Positions 42,689 to 52,255 are shown, counted from the first letter of the stretch. The stretch: 64,000 nucleotides of DNA from an uncultured Phascolarctobacterium sp. (GCF_900753045.1 NZ_CAADXO010000073.1:1-64000), one strand, 5' to 3'. The notes: a model not told the origin generated them from the letters alone. Numbers and translations: made by a program.

Positions 42689-44638
42689 ATGCAATTAGTA
42701 GTAGATAAAATCGCCAAAGCATTTGGCATTCATGAAATATTTAAAGACGTCAGCTTCATGGTAGAGCAGGGCGAGCATGTTGGCCTCGTCGGTGTCAACG
42801 GCAGCGGCAAGACTACGCTGCTGCGCTGTCTGCTGCAGCCTGAATGGGTTGACAGCGGTGCTGTAAAATTTGAACCCGGTATCAGCGTGGGCTATGTACA
42901 GCAGGGCTTCACCGATATCAGCGGTACCATCTGGCAATTTATGCAGACAGCCTGCCCGGAAATCGGCAGCCTGCGTCAAAAGCTGGCGCAGCTGGAGGCT
43001 GATTCCGGCAAGCTGCAGGGAGAAAAGCTCGACAGCTGTCTGGAGGAATACGGTCGCGTACTTAAGCGCTACGAATTTATTGACGGTTATAATTACGAAA
43101 ACCGCATTAAGCGTGTGCTTATCGGTCTTGGCTATACCGAGGACTGGTGGCAGCATGATGCGGCAACGCTGAGCGGCGGTCAGAAAACACGCCTGATGCT
43201 GGCGGCGGCATTAGTTCGTAATCCTGACTTCATGATTCTGGATGAACCGACAAACCATCTAGATATTGTTATGACGCAGTGGCTGGAAAAGTATCTGCAG
43301 GAATTTAAGGGCGGTCTGCTCGTTGTCAGCCATGACCGTGCCTTCCTCGATAATGTTGCTATGCGCATTCTGGAGATGGAGGGCGGCAAGCTGCAATCCT
43401 TTAAGGGCAATTACAGCCGCTATCTGGAGCAGAAGGCGATTCAGAGCAGTACGCTGACTGCTGCCTACAATGCGCAGCAGGATTATATCGCACGTACGGA
43501 GGCTTATATCCGTCGCTTCAAGGCAGGCATCAAGAGCAAAATGGCGCGCGGCCGTCAGTCACAGCTCGACCGTCTGGAGCGTATTGATGCGCCGGTGCAG
43601 CATGAGGAGTTTGAGCTGCGTTTGCCGCCGGCTGCCGAATGTGCGGACAGAGTGCTGATTATGGAGGACCTGACCATAGGCTATGGCGAGAAGGTGCTGG
43701 CCAAGGGCATTAACCTGACGCTGCGCCGCGGTGAAAAGGCTGCGCTTTTGGGTGCCAACGGTACCGGCAAGACGACGCTGTTGCGTACTATTCTTGGTGA
43801 AATCGCACCTTTGAAGGGTAAGGCAAAGATTGGCAGCAGAGTGCAGATCGGTTATTTTTCGCAGAGCTATGAGCGCTTAAACCCGGAGCAGACGCTGTTG
43901 GAAAACTTTGTTGTTGAATACGGCTTTACGGAAGAGCATACACGCTCCATGCTTGGCGGCATGCTGTTCCACGGTGATGATGTGTTCAAAAAAATCGGCG
44001 AGCTGAGCGGCGGTCAGAAGGCACGCCTCGTGTTGCTGAAGCTGGTGCTGGACGGCGCCAACTGTCTGGTGCTTGACGAACCGACGAACCATCTGGATAT
44101 TATGGCGCGCGAAGCGGTAGAGGCAGCCTTGGAATCCTTCGATGGTACCGTGTTGGTAGTAAGCCATGACCGTTATTTTGTCAATGAGGTTGCGGACCGC
44201 ATCTGGGAGATTGGGGATTTAGAGGTTAAGGACTACAAAGGCAACTACGATTTTTACCTCGAAGAAAAGCAGAAAAAGGCTGCTGCTTTGGCGCAGGCAC
44301 AGGAGGAAGCGGAAAAGGCTGCAGCCTATGCGGAGACACAGGCTAAAAAGCAGCAACAGCAGGCTGCTGCTACGCCGGCGAAAGCGAAAAAGCAGGAGGA
44401 TAAAAAGCGCCGTTACAGTCCGGACGAGGCTGCAAGGCTACTGCCCAAGGTAGAGCTGCAGATTCGTGAGCAGGAGGCTATGATGGGCCTTTTGGAAAAG
44501 CAGATGGCGGACCCGGCAAATCACACCAGTCCAGAGCATAGCACAGCGATGGCAGCAGAGCATGAGGAATACGAGCAAACCATTGCCGAGCTGATGGAAA
44601 AATGGGAGCTGCTGATGGAAGCGGCGGAGGATGCTTGA
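42689..44638 (+). CDS. ABC-F family ATPase
   Basis: A 649-residue soluble protein with two ABC ATPase domains and no membrane spans: ABC-F, acting on ribosomes (translation factor or ribosome protection). Walker A Gly-Val-Asn-Gly-Ser-Gly-Lys-Thr is near 36-43 and Gly-Ala-Asn-Gly-Thr-Gly-Lys-Thr near 356-363. Both signature motifs read Leu-Ser-Gly-Gly-Gln-Lys. A charged C-terminal coiled coil (about 535-645) resembles YdiF/Uup-type members. The start is ATG 42689, seven bases after AAGGAG. The stop overlaps the tadA start (TGATG), so they are coupled. No evidence that it is a resistance factor. Confidence 0.9.
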   Translation: MQLVVDKIAKAFGIHEIFKDVSFMVEQGEHVGLVGVNGSGKTTLLRCLLQPEWVDSGAVKFEPGISVGYVQQGFTDISGTIWQFMQTACPEIGSLRQKLAQLEADSGKLQGEKLDSCLEEYGRVLKRYEFIDGYNYENRIKRVLIGLGYTEDWWQHDAATLSGGQKTRLMLAAALVRNPDFMILDEPTNHLDIVMTQWLEKYLQEFKGGLLVVSHDRAFLDNVAMRILEMEGGKLQSFKGNYSRYLEQKAIQSSTLTAAYNAQQDYIARTEAYIRRFKAGIKSKMARGRQSQLDRLERIDAPVQHEEFELRLPPAAECADRVLIMEDLTIGYGEKVLAKGINLTLRRGEKAALLGANGTGKTTLLRTILGEIAPLKGKAKIGSRVQIGYFSQSYERLNPEQTLLENFVVEYGFTEEHTRSMLGGMLFHGDDVFKKIGELSGGQKARLVLLKLVLDGANCLVLDEPTNHLDIMAREAVEAALESFDGTVLVVSHDRYFVNEVADRIWEIGDLEVKDYKGNYDFYLEEKQKKAAALAQAQEEAEKAAAYAETQAKKQQQQAAATPAKAKKQEDKKRRYSPDEAARLLPKVELQIREQEAMMGLLEKQMADPANHTSPEHSTAMAAEHEEYEQTIAELMEKWELLMEAAEDA

Positions 44639-45138
44639 TGGACGATAAAAAGTATATGCAGCTGGCGCTGGCTGAGGCACGCAAGGCCGCAGAGCTGGGA
44701 GAAATTCCTATCGGTGCGGTGCTGGCGGACATGACAACTGGCGAGGTTATCGCCGCTGCGCACAATATGCGTGAAACGTGGCATGACGCAACGGCGCACG
44801 CTGAGGTCATCGTCATCCGCGAGGCCTGCGAGCGCTTGGGACGTTGGCGGCTGAGCGGCTGTGCGCTTTACGTTACCGTTGAGCCCTGCCCGATGTGCAG
44901 CGGTGCCATTGTCAACGGCCGTGTAGACCGCGTTGTTTACGGTTGCCCCGATGTGAAGGCCGGCGGTGCGGAATCCATTTTTAATATCATTACGAATCCC
45001 AATCTGAACCACTGCGCAGAGGTTGTCAGCGGCATCTGCGAGGAAGGATGCGCACAGGTGATGCGTGACTTTTTCCGCCGTCGCCGTCAGGAAAACAAGG
45101 CTAAGCGCAAGAGTGAAACTACTGCGCCGCAGGAATAA
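44638..45138 (+). CDS. tadA: tRNA-specific adenosine deaminase
   Basis: A 166-residue zinc deaminase that converts A34 of tRNA-Arg(ACG) to inosine. The active site His-Ala-Glu lies near residues 57-59 and the zinc cysteines in Pro-Cys-Pro-Met-Cys near 87-91. The start ATG overlaps the upstream ABC-F stop. A basic C-terminal tail (Arg-Arg-Arg-Arg-Gln) extends past the usual end. It lies directly before tRNA-Ser, but its substrate is tRNA-Arg, so that adjacency is not functional. Confidence 0.93.
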   Translation: MDDKKYMQLALAEARKAAELGEIPIGAVLADMTTGEVIAAAHNMRETWHDATAHAEVIVIREACERLGRWRLSGCALYVTVEPCPMCSGAIVNGRVDRVVYGCPDVKAGGAESIFNIITNPNLNHCAEVVSGICEEGCAQVMRDFFRRRRQENKAKRKSETTAPQE

Positions 45139-45225
45139 TTTCGGCAGGCAGTTGCCAAGACTTGATTTTTCTTATATAATATTAATGTTAACCTGATGCG
45201 GATTTATTCGCGCCAACAGAATAAT

Positions 45226-45316
45226 GGAGACGTAGCGAAGTGGTCATAACGCGGCTGACTCGAAATCAGTTTGCCGTTTGCGCGGCACGTGGGTTCGAAT
45301 CCCACCGTCTCCGCCA
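45226..45316 (+). tRNA. tRNA-Ser (anticodon CGA)
   Basis: A 91-nt tRNA. The acceptor stem GGAGACG (45226-45232) pairs with CGTCTCC (45306-45312), followed by discriminator G and an encoded CCA. The anticodon loop CTCGAAA gives anticodon CGA, flanked by GCTGA / TCAGT. A long variable arm with a GCCG/GCGGC hairpin marks it as class II, as required for serine. The T-arm reads GTGGGTTCGAATCCCAC. It reads UCG codons. Confidence 0.97.
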
Positions 45317-45327
45317 ACGAATTCCAT

Positions 45328-45357
45328 TCCCGCAGCTTATCCGGCTGCGGGATTTTT
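45328..45357 (+). terminator. Terminator after tRNA-Ser
   Basis: TCCCGCAGC / GCTGCGGGA followed by T5. Confidence 0.85.
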
Positions 45358-45424
45358 AGTGTGTAACATATTTATCATTTCACTACATTTTATCGCCTAT
45401 TAGTTAATTTTTCCTGCTTTTTGT

Positions 45425-45453
45425 TTGCCAAAGATGTCGCTAACTGTTAAAAT
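45425..45453 (+). promoter_or_regulatory. Promoter of the metF-metH operon
   Basis: -35 TTGCCA (45425-45430), 17-bp spacer and -10 TAAAAT (45448-45453). The leader before metF is only about 30 nt, too short for a SAM or cobalamin riboswitch. Confidence 0.65.
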
Positions 45454-45487
45454 GTCATACGAATGCTTTTGAATTTGGGGGATTATT

Positions 45488-46363
45488 ATGACATCGGAAA
45501 AAATAATTGATATCTTAAAAAACGGTAAAATTCATCTTTCGTGCGAACTGTTTCCGCCTAAGCAGGGTTCAGAGCTGCAAAACAGTCTGGAGATTGTCAA
45601 CCGGATTGCAGCCAGCAAGCCGTCCTATATGAGCGTCACCTATGGCGCAGGCGGCAGTACGGTAGGCTATTCTGCAGCATTGGCCAAAAAGGTACAGGAT
45701 AACGGCATGCCGGCGTTGGCACATCTTACCTGTGTTAAGGCTGATGAAGCAAAGCTGGCAGATGTACTTGGACAGCTGCAGGGCTTTGGCGTAAAAAATA
45801 TTTTGGCATTGCGCGGCGATATTCCGGCAGATATGCAGGGTGAGGAAATCGGCAGCTTTGCCCATGCCAGTGAGCTGATGCGCTTTGTGAAGCAGCAGGG
45901 TGATTTCTGCGTTGGCGGCGCTGCTTATCCCGAAGGCCATCCCGAATCCGGTTCGTTGGAAAAGGATATAGAAAACACCAAGTATAAGGTGGATGCCGGC
46001 GTTGACTTTTTAGTGACGCAGATGTTTTTTGATAATACGATTTTGTATAATTATATGTTCCGCTTGCTGCGTGCTGGCATCAATGTGCCGGTAGTGCCGG
46101 GCATTATGCCGGTGACAAATGCCAAGCAGATTATCCGCATCTGCCAGCTGAGCGGTACCAAGCTGCCGCCGCAGTTCCGTGCGATGGTAGAAAAATTTGC
46201 CGATAAGCCGGAGGCGCTGAAGCAGGCGGGTATTGCCTATGCTACCGGTCAGATTATTGATCTGATTGCCAACGGCTTTGACAATGTACATATCTATACG
46301 ATGAATAAGCCGGAAATTTTTGCCGGTATTATGAATAATCTTGGAGAGATTGTAGATAAATAG
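45488..46363 (+). CDS. metF: Methylenetetrahydrofolate reductase
   Basis: A 291-residue FAD-dependent TIM-barrel enzyme reducing 5,10-methylene-THF to 5-methyl-THF. Family motifs: Ser-Cys-Glu-Leu-Phe-Pro-Pro-Lys near 17-24, Thr-Tyr-Gly-Ala-Gly-Gly-Ser near 49-55, and Asn-Ile-Leu-Ala-Leu-Arg-Gly-Asp near 104-111. It leads an operon with the reactivation-domain gene and metH, so its product feeds methionine synthase directly. Confidence 0.93.
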   Translation: MTSEKIIDILKNGKIHLSCELFPPKQGSELQNSLEIVNRIAASKPSYMSVTYGAGGSTVGYSAALAKKVQDNGMPALAHLTCVKADEAKLADVLGQLQGFGVKNILALRGDIPADMQGEEIGSFAHASELMRFVKQQGDFCVGGAAYPEGHPESGSLEKDIENTKYKVDAGVDFLVTQMFFDNTILYNYMFRLLRAGINVPVVPGIMPVTNAKQIIRICQLSGTKLPPQFRAMVEKFADKPEALKQAGIAYATGQIIDLIANGFDNVHIYTMNKPEIFAGIMNNLGEIVDK

Positions 46364-46397
46364 TCCTGCGCTATGGCGCAAAAGTCAGGTTGTTGTT

Positions 46398-47036
46398 ATG
46401 GAATTTAAGCAAAAGGAAGCGCTGCGCTATCTGCGGGCCAAGCCGGGAGATAAGGCAGCAGAAATTTTAGTGGATACGGTTTATCTGAAGCTGCGCAATG
46501 AGGTGCAGGCACGTTATATCCTGCAAAAGCATGCGATAACAGCAGATGAGGCAGGCGTAACGCTGGACTGCGGCGTGCGCTTTCATTCGCGTGCGCTGGC
46601 GCGTCATTTAAAGGGCTGCGACACGGTGTTGCTTATGGGCGCAACGCTCGGAAGCAGGGTGGACGCAGCCATCCGCCGCCTGGCGCTCATCAGCGTTGCA
46701 GAAGGTGCGGCGGCTCAGGCTGTGGCAGCGGCGCTGATTGAAAGCTATTGCGATGAGGTACAGGCGCAGGCTGAAACAGGCAGTCTGCTGCAGCGTCCGC
46801 GCTTTTCACCGGGCTATGGTGATTGGCCGTTGGAGGAGCAGCGTCAGCTCTTCGCAGTGCTGAACTGCGCTAAACGCATCGGCCTGACGCTGACGGATGG
46901 ACTGATGATGGCTCCGTCCAAGTCGGTGACGGCGATCATCGGCTTATCGGAGGATGCTGCCTGCGTGCAGAATAAGTGTATGACCTGCAGTAATATAAAC
47001 TGTCCGTATAGAGATACCGATATTAAGAAAGTTTGA
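46398..47036 (+). CDS. Stand-alone methionine synthase reactivation-domain protein
   Basis: A 212-residue protein matching the C-terminal activation domain of cobalamin-dependent methionine synthase, encoded separately. The hallmark Arg-Pro-Arg-Phe-Ser-Pro-Gly-Tyr-Gly-Asp-Trp-Pro near 133-144 corresponds to the SAM-binding motif of the MetH activation domain. A cysteine motif (Cys-Met-Thr-Cys-Ser-Asn-Ile-Asn-Cys) near 198-206 closes the protein. It lies between metF and a metH lacking this domain, so it very probably supplies reductive methylation of MetH cobalamin in trans. Thermotoga has a similar split. Confidence 0.88.
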   Translation: MEFKQKEALRYLRAKPGDKAAEILVDTVYLKLRNEVQARYILQKHAITADEAGVTLDCGVRFHSRALARHLKGCDTVLLMGATLGSRVDAAIRRLALISVAEGAAAQAVAAALIESYCDEVQAQAETGSLLQRPRFSPGYGDWPLEEQRQLFAVLNCAKRIGLTLTDGLMMAPSKSVTAIIGLSEDAACVQNKCMTCSNINCPYRDTDIKKV

Positions 47037-47052
47037 GGAGAAGATTTAATTT

Positions 47053-49410
47053 ATGAATTTTAAGGAATTGTTAGGCAAGCAAATGCTGTTCTTTGATGGT
47101 GCCACCGGCACACAGCTGCAGGCACGCGGTCTGCAGCCGGGTGAATTGCCCGAAAGCTGGAATTTTACACACCCCGATATTGTAGAGGCTGTGCATCGCA
47201 GTTATCTTGATGTAGGCTCCAATATCGTAAAATCCAATACCTTCGGCGCAAATCCGTTAAAGCTGGCAGGCTCCGGCCTGGACTGCAAGGAAACCATCGA
47301 AGCGGCTGTGGCGATTGCCAAGAAGGCCTGCGGTGGCAGGGAAAATAAATTTGTTGCGCTGAATTTGGGACCGACAGGCAAGCTGCTGGCTCCTTATGGC
47401 GATTTGCCCTTTGAAAAGGCTGTAGAGGCCTACGGCGAAATGGTGCGTTACGGCGCTGCTGCAGGTGCTGATTTGATTCTTATCGAAACGATGAGCGACA
47501 CCTACGAAATCAAGGCTGCGGTTCTGGCGTCTAAGGAAAACTGTGATTTGCCGATTTGCGTAACCATGACCTTTGATGAGGACGGCAAGCTGTTGACCGG
47601 TGCTACGGTAGAAGCTGCTGCCTTGATGTGCGAAGGCTTGGGCGTAGATGCCATCGGCTTTAACTGCGGCTTGGGACCTGTGCAGGTGGGTAAGCTCTTC
47701 CCGCAGATGCTGGCAGCAACCAGCCTGCCGCTGATTATCAATCCGAATGCCGGACTGCCGGTACAGCGTGACGGCAAAACCTGCTTCGATGTAGGTCCGG
47801 AGGAATATGCGGAGCTGATGTACGAGCTGGCAGGCAAGGGCGCAAGCATCGTCGGCGGCTGCTGCGGTACAACGCCGGAGCATATTGCGCAGATGATTGC
47901 CAAATGCAAAACTCTGCAGCCGGGTGGTATGCGTGATTGCCGTCTGACGGCGGTATCCTCTTACGGCAAGGCAGTACACTTGGGCGAAGGTCCTATAATT
48001 ATCGGCGAACGCATCAATCCTACCGGCAAAAAGCGTTTGAAGGAAGCACTTGTAAACGGTGACCTTGATTATGTGTGCCGCCTCGGTCTGGAGCAGATTG
48101 GCGTAGGCGCGCAGATTCTGGATGTCAACGTTGGTACGCCCGGTATTGACGAAGCAGCAATGGCTGCGAAGGCTGTGCCGGCGCTGCAGGCGATTACCGA
48201 TACGCCGCTGCAGATTGATACATCTAACTACGAAGCAATGGAAAGAGCGCTGCGCCTTTATAACGGCAAGCCTATGCTCAATTCCGTCAACGGCAAGGAG
48301 GACAGCCTGCAGCATGTGCTGCCGCTGGCTAAAAAATACGGCGCTGTGCTGGTTGCACTGTGCCTTGATGACAGCGGTATTCCTGCAACTGCCGCCGGAC
48401 GTATTGCCGTTGCTGAAAAAATTATCGCCCGCGCGGCTGAATACGGCATTGAAAGCCGCAACATAGTTGTAGACCCGCTGGCACTGACTATTTCCACCGG
48501 TGCCGATAACGCGGCGATTGCCTGTGAGGTTATCCGCACAATGAAGGCGCGTGGCATTAACACTGTTATGGGTGTTTCCAACATTTCCTTCGGTCTGCCC
48601 GGCCGTGATGCTGTCAACAGCACCTTCTTCAGCATGGCGATGGCAGTAGGTCTTTCCTGCGGCATCATCAATCCGCAGAGCAAGCCGATGATGGATGCTT
48701 ACTACGGCTATCGTGCGCTGGCAGGCTATGACGAGGGCTGCAAGGAATATGTGCAGCATTATGCGGACGCTCCGAAGGCTGCGGCTACAACAGTAAGCGA
48801 AATGGGACTTTACGATGCCATTGTCAAAGGACTGCAGGGACCTGCGCGTCAGGCAGCAGCCAAGGCTCTGGAAAGCGAAAAGCCTTTGGATATCATTAAC
48901 AAGTATATGATTCCGGCGCTTGATTTTGTCGGTCATGGCTTTGAAAAGAAAACTCTCTTCCTGCCGCAGCTGCTGATGAGCGCGGATGCGGCGAAGGCTG
49001 CCTTTGAGGTTATCCGCGAGGCTGTCGGCGTGGGCGAAACGCAGGGAGAAACAGTGATTATTGCTACCGTTCACGGCGATATCCACGATATCGGCAAAAA
49101 CATCGTTAAGGTGCTGCTGGAAAATTACGGCTATCGTGTGCTCGATTTGGGCAAGGACGTGCCTGTGGAAGCAGTTGTGGAGGCAGCCAAGAAAACTGAC
49201 GCTAAGGTTGTCGGCTTGTCTGCCCTAATGACAACTACAGTAGGCGCAATGGAAGAAACCATTGCTGCCCTGCATAATGAATGCGATTGTCAGGTCGTTG
49301 TCGGCGGTGCGGTGCTTACGCAGGAGTATGCTGATACCATCGGTGCGGAGCATTATGCGCCGAACGCTGTCAGTGCGGTAAATTACGTCAACGAAATCTT
49401 AGGCAAATAA
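47053..49410 (+). CDS. metH: Cobalamin-dependent methionine synthase, activation domain absent
   Basis: A 785-residue MetH that transfers methyl from 5-methyl-THF to homocysteine. In order: homocysteine-binding domain (1 to ~290; zinc cysteines in Phe-Asn-Cys-Gly and Gly-Gly-Cys-Cys-Gly near 203-204 and 273-274), pterin-binding domain (~315-570), four-helix cap (~590-655), and B12-binding domain with Asp-Ile-His-Asp-Ile-Gly near 676-681, whose His is the lower cobalt ligand. It lacks the ~330-residue activation domain of the ~1230-residue E. coli enzyme; the preceding gene supplies it. Confidence 0.96.
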   Translation: MNFKELLGKQMLFFDGATGTQLQARGLQPGELPESWNFTHPDIVEAVHRSYLDVGSNIVKSNTFGANPLKLAGSGLDCKETIEAAVAIAKKACGGRENKFVALNLGPTGKLLAPYGDLPFEKAVEAYGEMVRYGAAAGADLILIETMSDTYEIKAAVLASKENCDLPICVTMTFDEDGKLLTGATVEAAALMCEGLGVDAIGFNCGLGPVQVGKLFPQMLAATSLPLIINPNAGLPVQRDGKTCFDVGPEEYAELMYELAGKGASIVGGCCGTTPEHIAQMIAKCKTLQPGGMRDCRLTAVSSYGKAVHLGEGPIIIGERINPTGKKRLKEALVNGDLDYVCRLGLEQIGVGAQILDVNVGTPGIDEAAMAAKAVPALQAITDTPLQIDTSNYEAMERALRLYNGKPMLNSVNGKEDSLQHVLPLAKKYGAVLVALCLDDSGIPATAAGRIAVAEKIIARAAEYGIESRNIVVDPLALTISTGADNAAIACEVIRTMKARGINTVMGVSNISFGLPGRDAVNSTFFSMAMAVGLSCGIINPQSKPMMDAYYGYRALAGYDEGCKEYVQHYADAPKAAATTVSEMGLYDAIVKGLQGPARQAAAKALESEKPLDIINKYMIPALDFVGHGFEKKTLFLPQLLMSADAAKAAFEVIREAVGVGETQGETVIIATVHGDIHDIGKNIVKVLLENYGYRVLDLGKDVPVEAVVEAAKKTDAKVVGLSALMTTTVGAMEETIAALHNECDCQVVVGGAVLTQEYADTIGAEHYAPNAVSAVNYVNEILGK

Positions 49411-49426
49411 TTTATATAGGTGATTT

Positions 49427-49461
49427 AAGGACTATCATGCTTAGCGTGGTAGTCCTTTTTT
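49427..49461 (+). terminator. Terminator after metH
   Basis: AAGGACTATCA / TGGTAGTCCTT (one G-U pair) followed by a T-run. Confidence 0.85.
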
Positions 49462-49482
49462 GAAGTGCAGCGTGAATGTGTA

Positions 49483-49504
49483 AAATCGCAAGAAAAAAGC
49501 AAGA
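49483..49504 (+). promoter_or_regulatory. PhoB/OmpR-type tandem box upstream of mgtA1
   Basis: Two GCAAG half-sites start 11 bp apart (49488 and 49499) within 11-bp units AAATCGCAAGA and AAAAAGCAAGA. The same unit occurs as a perfect tandem repeat upstream of the second ATPase gene. The 11-bp direct-repeat geometry is that recognised by winged-helix PhoB/OmpR-type regulators, and such a regulator is encoded in this locus. Confidence 0.55.
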
Positions 49505-49513
49505 ATCTAGGCA

Positions 49514-49541
49514 TGGAGTTTTTAGCGGATGATGTTACAAT
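49514..49541 (+). promoter_or_regulatory. Candidate activator-dependent promoter of mgtA1
   Basis: -10 TACAAT (49536-49541) with a poor -35 TGGAGT (49514-49519) at 16 bp, about 10 bp downstream of the tandem GCAAG box. A weak -35 beside an upstream box fits activation. Confidence 0.4.
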
Positions 49542-49576
49542 AGTATTATCTGAATGCTAAAAGGAGGGACTGTCCC

Positions 49577-52240
49577 GTGTCAAGAACAACACTGTTCGAC
49601 AGTCGCATCAAAAAATATGCTTACTGTGAAGCTGAGCAAATATACCGTGAACTCGGTGCATCACCGGATGGCCTTTCATCTGCGCAGGCGGAGGCAATGC
49701 GGAAACGTTATGGCAGCAACAGCTTTGCGGCACGCAAAAATGATGCGGCGCTTTACCGCTTGCGGCGGGCGTTTATCAATCCGTTTAATATAATTCTTTT
49801 TGTTTTGGGCATAATCTCGCTGGTGACGGAAGCCTTGTCTGCTTCCGGTATGGCCAAAAACACTACTACCGCTATTATTATCTTTGCTATGATTCTGATC
49901 AGCGGTACTATCCGGCTGGTGCAGGAAATCCGTGCCAAGAGTGCGGCGCAGCAGCTGGAAAAGCTGATTCACGAAAGAGTAACAGTCAGACGCAACGGCG
50001 AGCTTGCAGAAATTCCTGCGGAAAAGCTGGTGGTGGGCGATATCGTCCTGCTTTGCGCCGGTGAGCGTGTGCCTGCCGATGTGCGGCTGACGAAGGTAAG
50101 CGATCTGTTTATTTCGCAGGCTGCCATAACGGGTGAAAGTTCTATTTTGGAAAAGAAAAGTGGCGCTCTCCGCTATAGCAGTGCAGAAACGCTGACGCAG
50201 CTGGCAAACCTTGCCTTTATGGCGACAGTTGTTATCAGCGGCAAGGGCGAGGGCGTTGTGCTGGCAGTTGGTAAGGATACGCTTTACGGCAGCTTTGCCA
50301 AGCCGGAGTCCGAGGATAAAGCGTCTTTTCAGAAGGGCGCCAATTCTATCGCCTTGGTGATGCTGCGCTTTATGGCGGTGCTGATTCCGATTGTATTCGT
50401 GCTTTTGGGTATCACCGGCGGCAGATGGCTGGAATCCTTTGCCTTTGCGCTGTCGGTTGCCGTCGGCCTGATGCCGGAGATGCTGCCGATGGTGATTACG
50501 GCCTGCCTGGTGCGCGGCAGTCTGAGCATGAGCTGCAAGCAGACGATTATCAAGGATATCAACGCTATGCAGGGCTTTGGCAGCATGGATGTGCTGTGCA
50601 TGGACAAGACGGGTACGCTGACTAATGAAAGCATTTTGCTGGAATATTATATGGATGTACTCGGTAACGAAAGCAGTGAGGTTTTGGATTTAGCCTATCT
50701 GAACAGCTTTTATCATTCCGGTGTGCGCAATCCTATTGATAATGCCATCCTTGCCTGTCAGACAATGCCTGGGCGTGAAGCGCATTACCATGATTTGCTT
50801 ATGCAATATAAAAAAGCAGACGAGATTCCCTTTGACTATAACCGTAAGCTCGTCAGTACGTTGGTGACGGATGCAAACGGTGCTGGTCAGCTCTTGATGA
50901 AGGGTGATATCTTTCACGTGCTGCAGCGCTGCAGTCAGGTGGAATATCGCGGACAGCTTTTGCCGATAGCAGAGGACGGCAGGCAGAGCGTAGCCTCCGT
51001 AGTAGATGAAATGCTGCAGGATGGTATGAAGGTTATTGCCGTTGCGCGCAAGGATGTCGGCCGGCAAAATAGGCTTACTGCTAGTGATGAAGCAGAGATG
51101 ATACTGGTAGGCTATCTGGCGTTCTTTGATGCACCCAAGAAAACAGCTAAGGCATCGGTGGCAGCACTCTCAAGGCTGCGGGTAATTCCCAAAATTCTCA
51201 CCGGTGATCAGGCGGATGTTGCGGTGTCTATCTGTCGCAGAGTGGGCATTCCTTCCGCGGAGGTTCTGACAGGTGATAAGCTGGATAAGATGAACGACAG
51301 CGAGCTTGGGATTGCTGTTGAAAGGGTGCATGTTTTTGCAGAGCTGACGCCGGCGCAAAAGGTACGCATTGTGGCCACGCTGCAGCAGAATGGTCATACT
51401 GTCGGCTTTTTGGGTGACGGTATTAACGATATTCCTGCGCTGTGCGAGGCCAACGTAGGGATTTCAGTGGATACGGCGGTGGATGCTGCCAAGGATGCGG
51501 CGGACGTGGTGCTGTTGCAAAAGGATCTCGGCGTACTGGAGCAGGGTATTCTGGAAGGGCGCAAAACCTTTACCAATATGCTTAAATACATCAAAATCAC
51601 CGCCGGCTCCAACTTCGGCAATATTTTTTCTATTGTCTGCGCCAGTGCTTTTCTACCGTTTTTGCCGATGACCTCGCTGCAGATATTGCTGTTGAATTTG
51701 CTGTATGATGTTTTGTGCATCATTCTGCCATGGGATAACGTGGATGAAGAAGAACTGCTGTCACCGCGCGACTGGTCTGGCAAAACGCTGGGGCGTTTTA
51801 TGTTGTCCTTCGGCCCTATCAGCTCGTTGTTTGACATCGTGACTTTTTTGTTCCTGTATTATTTCCTGTGTCCGATGCTTTGCGGCGGGACAACCTATAT
51901 GCAGCTTACCGATTCAGCCATGCGCCTGCAATATGTGACCATCTTCCAGACAGGCTGGTTTTTGGAATCCATGTGGACACAGGTGCTTATTCTGCATTTC
52001 CTGCGCACACGCAAGCTGCCGTTTGTGCAAAGCAAGCCTTCGGCTCCGGTTGTGCTTATTACGCTGGCAGGCATTGTTGCCTTTACCGCGCTGACCTTTA
52101 CCAAGGCTGCGGCTCTGTTCGGACTGACGGAAATGCCGCCGTGGTATTTCGCCTTCCTGTTGGCAGTGGTGCTGCTCTATATGCTACTGACTACGGTGAT
52201 TAAAGGCTTTTATCAGAAGCGCTATCGAGAGCTTATTTGA
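49577..52240 (+). CDS. mgtA: MgtA-type P-type ATPase (first copy)
   Basis: An 887-residue P-type ATPase of the magnesium-importing MgtA/MgtB type (P3B). It shows the Thr-Gly-Glu-Ser actuator loop near 193-196, the MgtA-typical Met-Pro-Glu-Met-Leu-Pro-Met in TM4, the phosphorylated Asp in Met-Asp-Lys-Thr-Gly-Thr-Leu-Thr near 345, Leu-Thr-Gly-Asp-Gln near 540, and Gly-Asp-Gly-Ile-Asn-Asp-Ile-Pro in the hinge, where Ala is more usual than Ile. The start is GTG after AAGGAGGG. A winged-helix gene follows after 15 nt. The ion is assigned from family similarity. Confidence 0.88.
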   Translation: MSRTTLFDSRIKKYAYCEAEQIYRELGASPDGLSSAQAEAMRKRYGSNSFAARKNDAALYRLRRAFINPFNIILFVLGIISLVTEALSASGMAKNTTTAIIIFAMILISGTIRLVQEIRAKSAAQQLEKLIHERVTVRRNGELAEIPAEKLVVGDIVLLCAGERVPADVRLTKVSDLFISQAAITGESSILEKKSGALRYSSAETLTQLANLAFMATVVISGKGEGVVLAVGKDTLYGSFAKPESEDKASFQKGANSIALVMLRFMAVLIPIVFVLLGITGGRWLESFAFALSVAVGLMPEMLPMVITACLVRGSLSMSCKQTIIKDINAMQGFGSMDVLCMDKTGTLTNESILLEYYMDVLGNESSEVLDLAYLNSFYHSGVRNPIDNAILACQTMPGREAHYHDLLMQYKKADEIPFDYNRKLVSTLVTDANGAGQLLMKGDIFHVLQRCSQVEYRGQLLPIAEDGRQSVASVVDEMLQDGMKVIAVARKDVGRQNRLTASDEAEMILVGYLAFFDAPKKTAKASVAALSRLRVIPKILTGDQADVAVSICRRVGIPSAEVLTGDKLDKMNDSELGIAVERVHVFAELTPAQKVRIVATLQQNGHTVGFLGDGINDIPALCEANVGISVDTAVDAAKDAADVVLLQKDLGVLEQGILEGRKTFTNMLKYIKITAGSNFGNIFSIVCASAFLPFLPMTSLQILLLNLLYDVLCIILPWDNVDEEELLSPRDWSGKTLGRFMLSFGPISSLFDIVTFLFLYYFLCPMLCGGTTYMQLTDSAMRLQYVTIFQTGWFLESMWTQVLILHFLRTRKLPFVQSKPSAPVVLITLAGIVAFTALTFTKAAALFGLTEMPPWYFAFLLAVVLLYMLLTTVIKGFYQKRYRELI

Positions 52241-52255
52241 AGGGAGGGATTCATC

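Noticed and set aside
45226..45316. tRNA-Sec, because of the long variable arm and nearby selenium genes
   Set aside because: The anticodon is CGA, not TCA, the acceptor stem is 7 bp, and the arm lengths fit ordinary tRNA-Ser.
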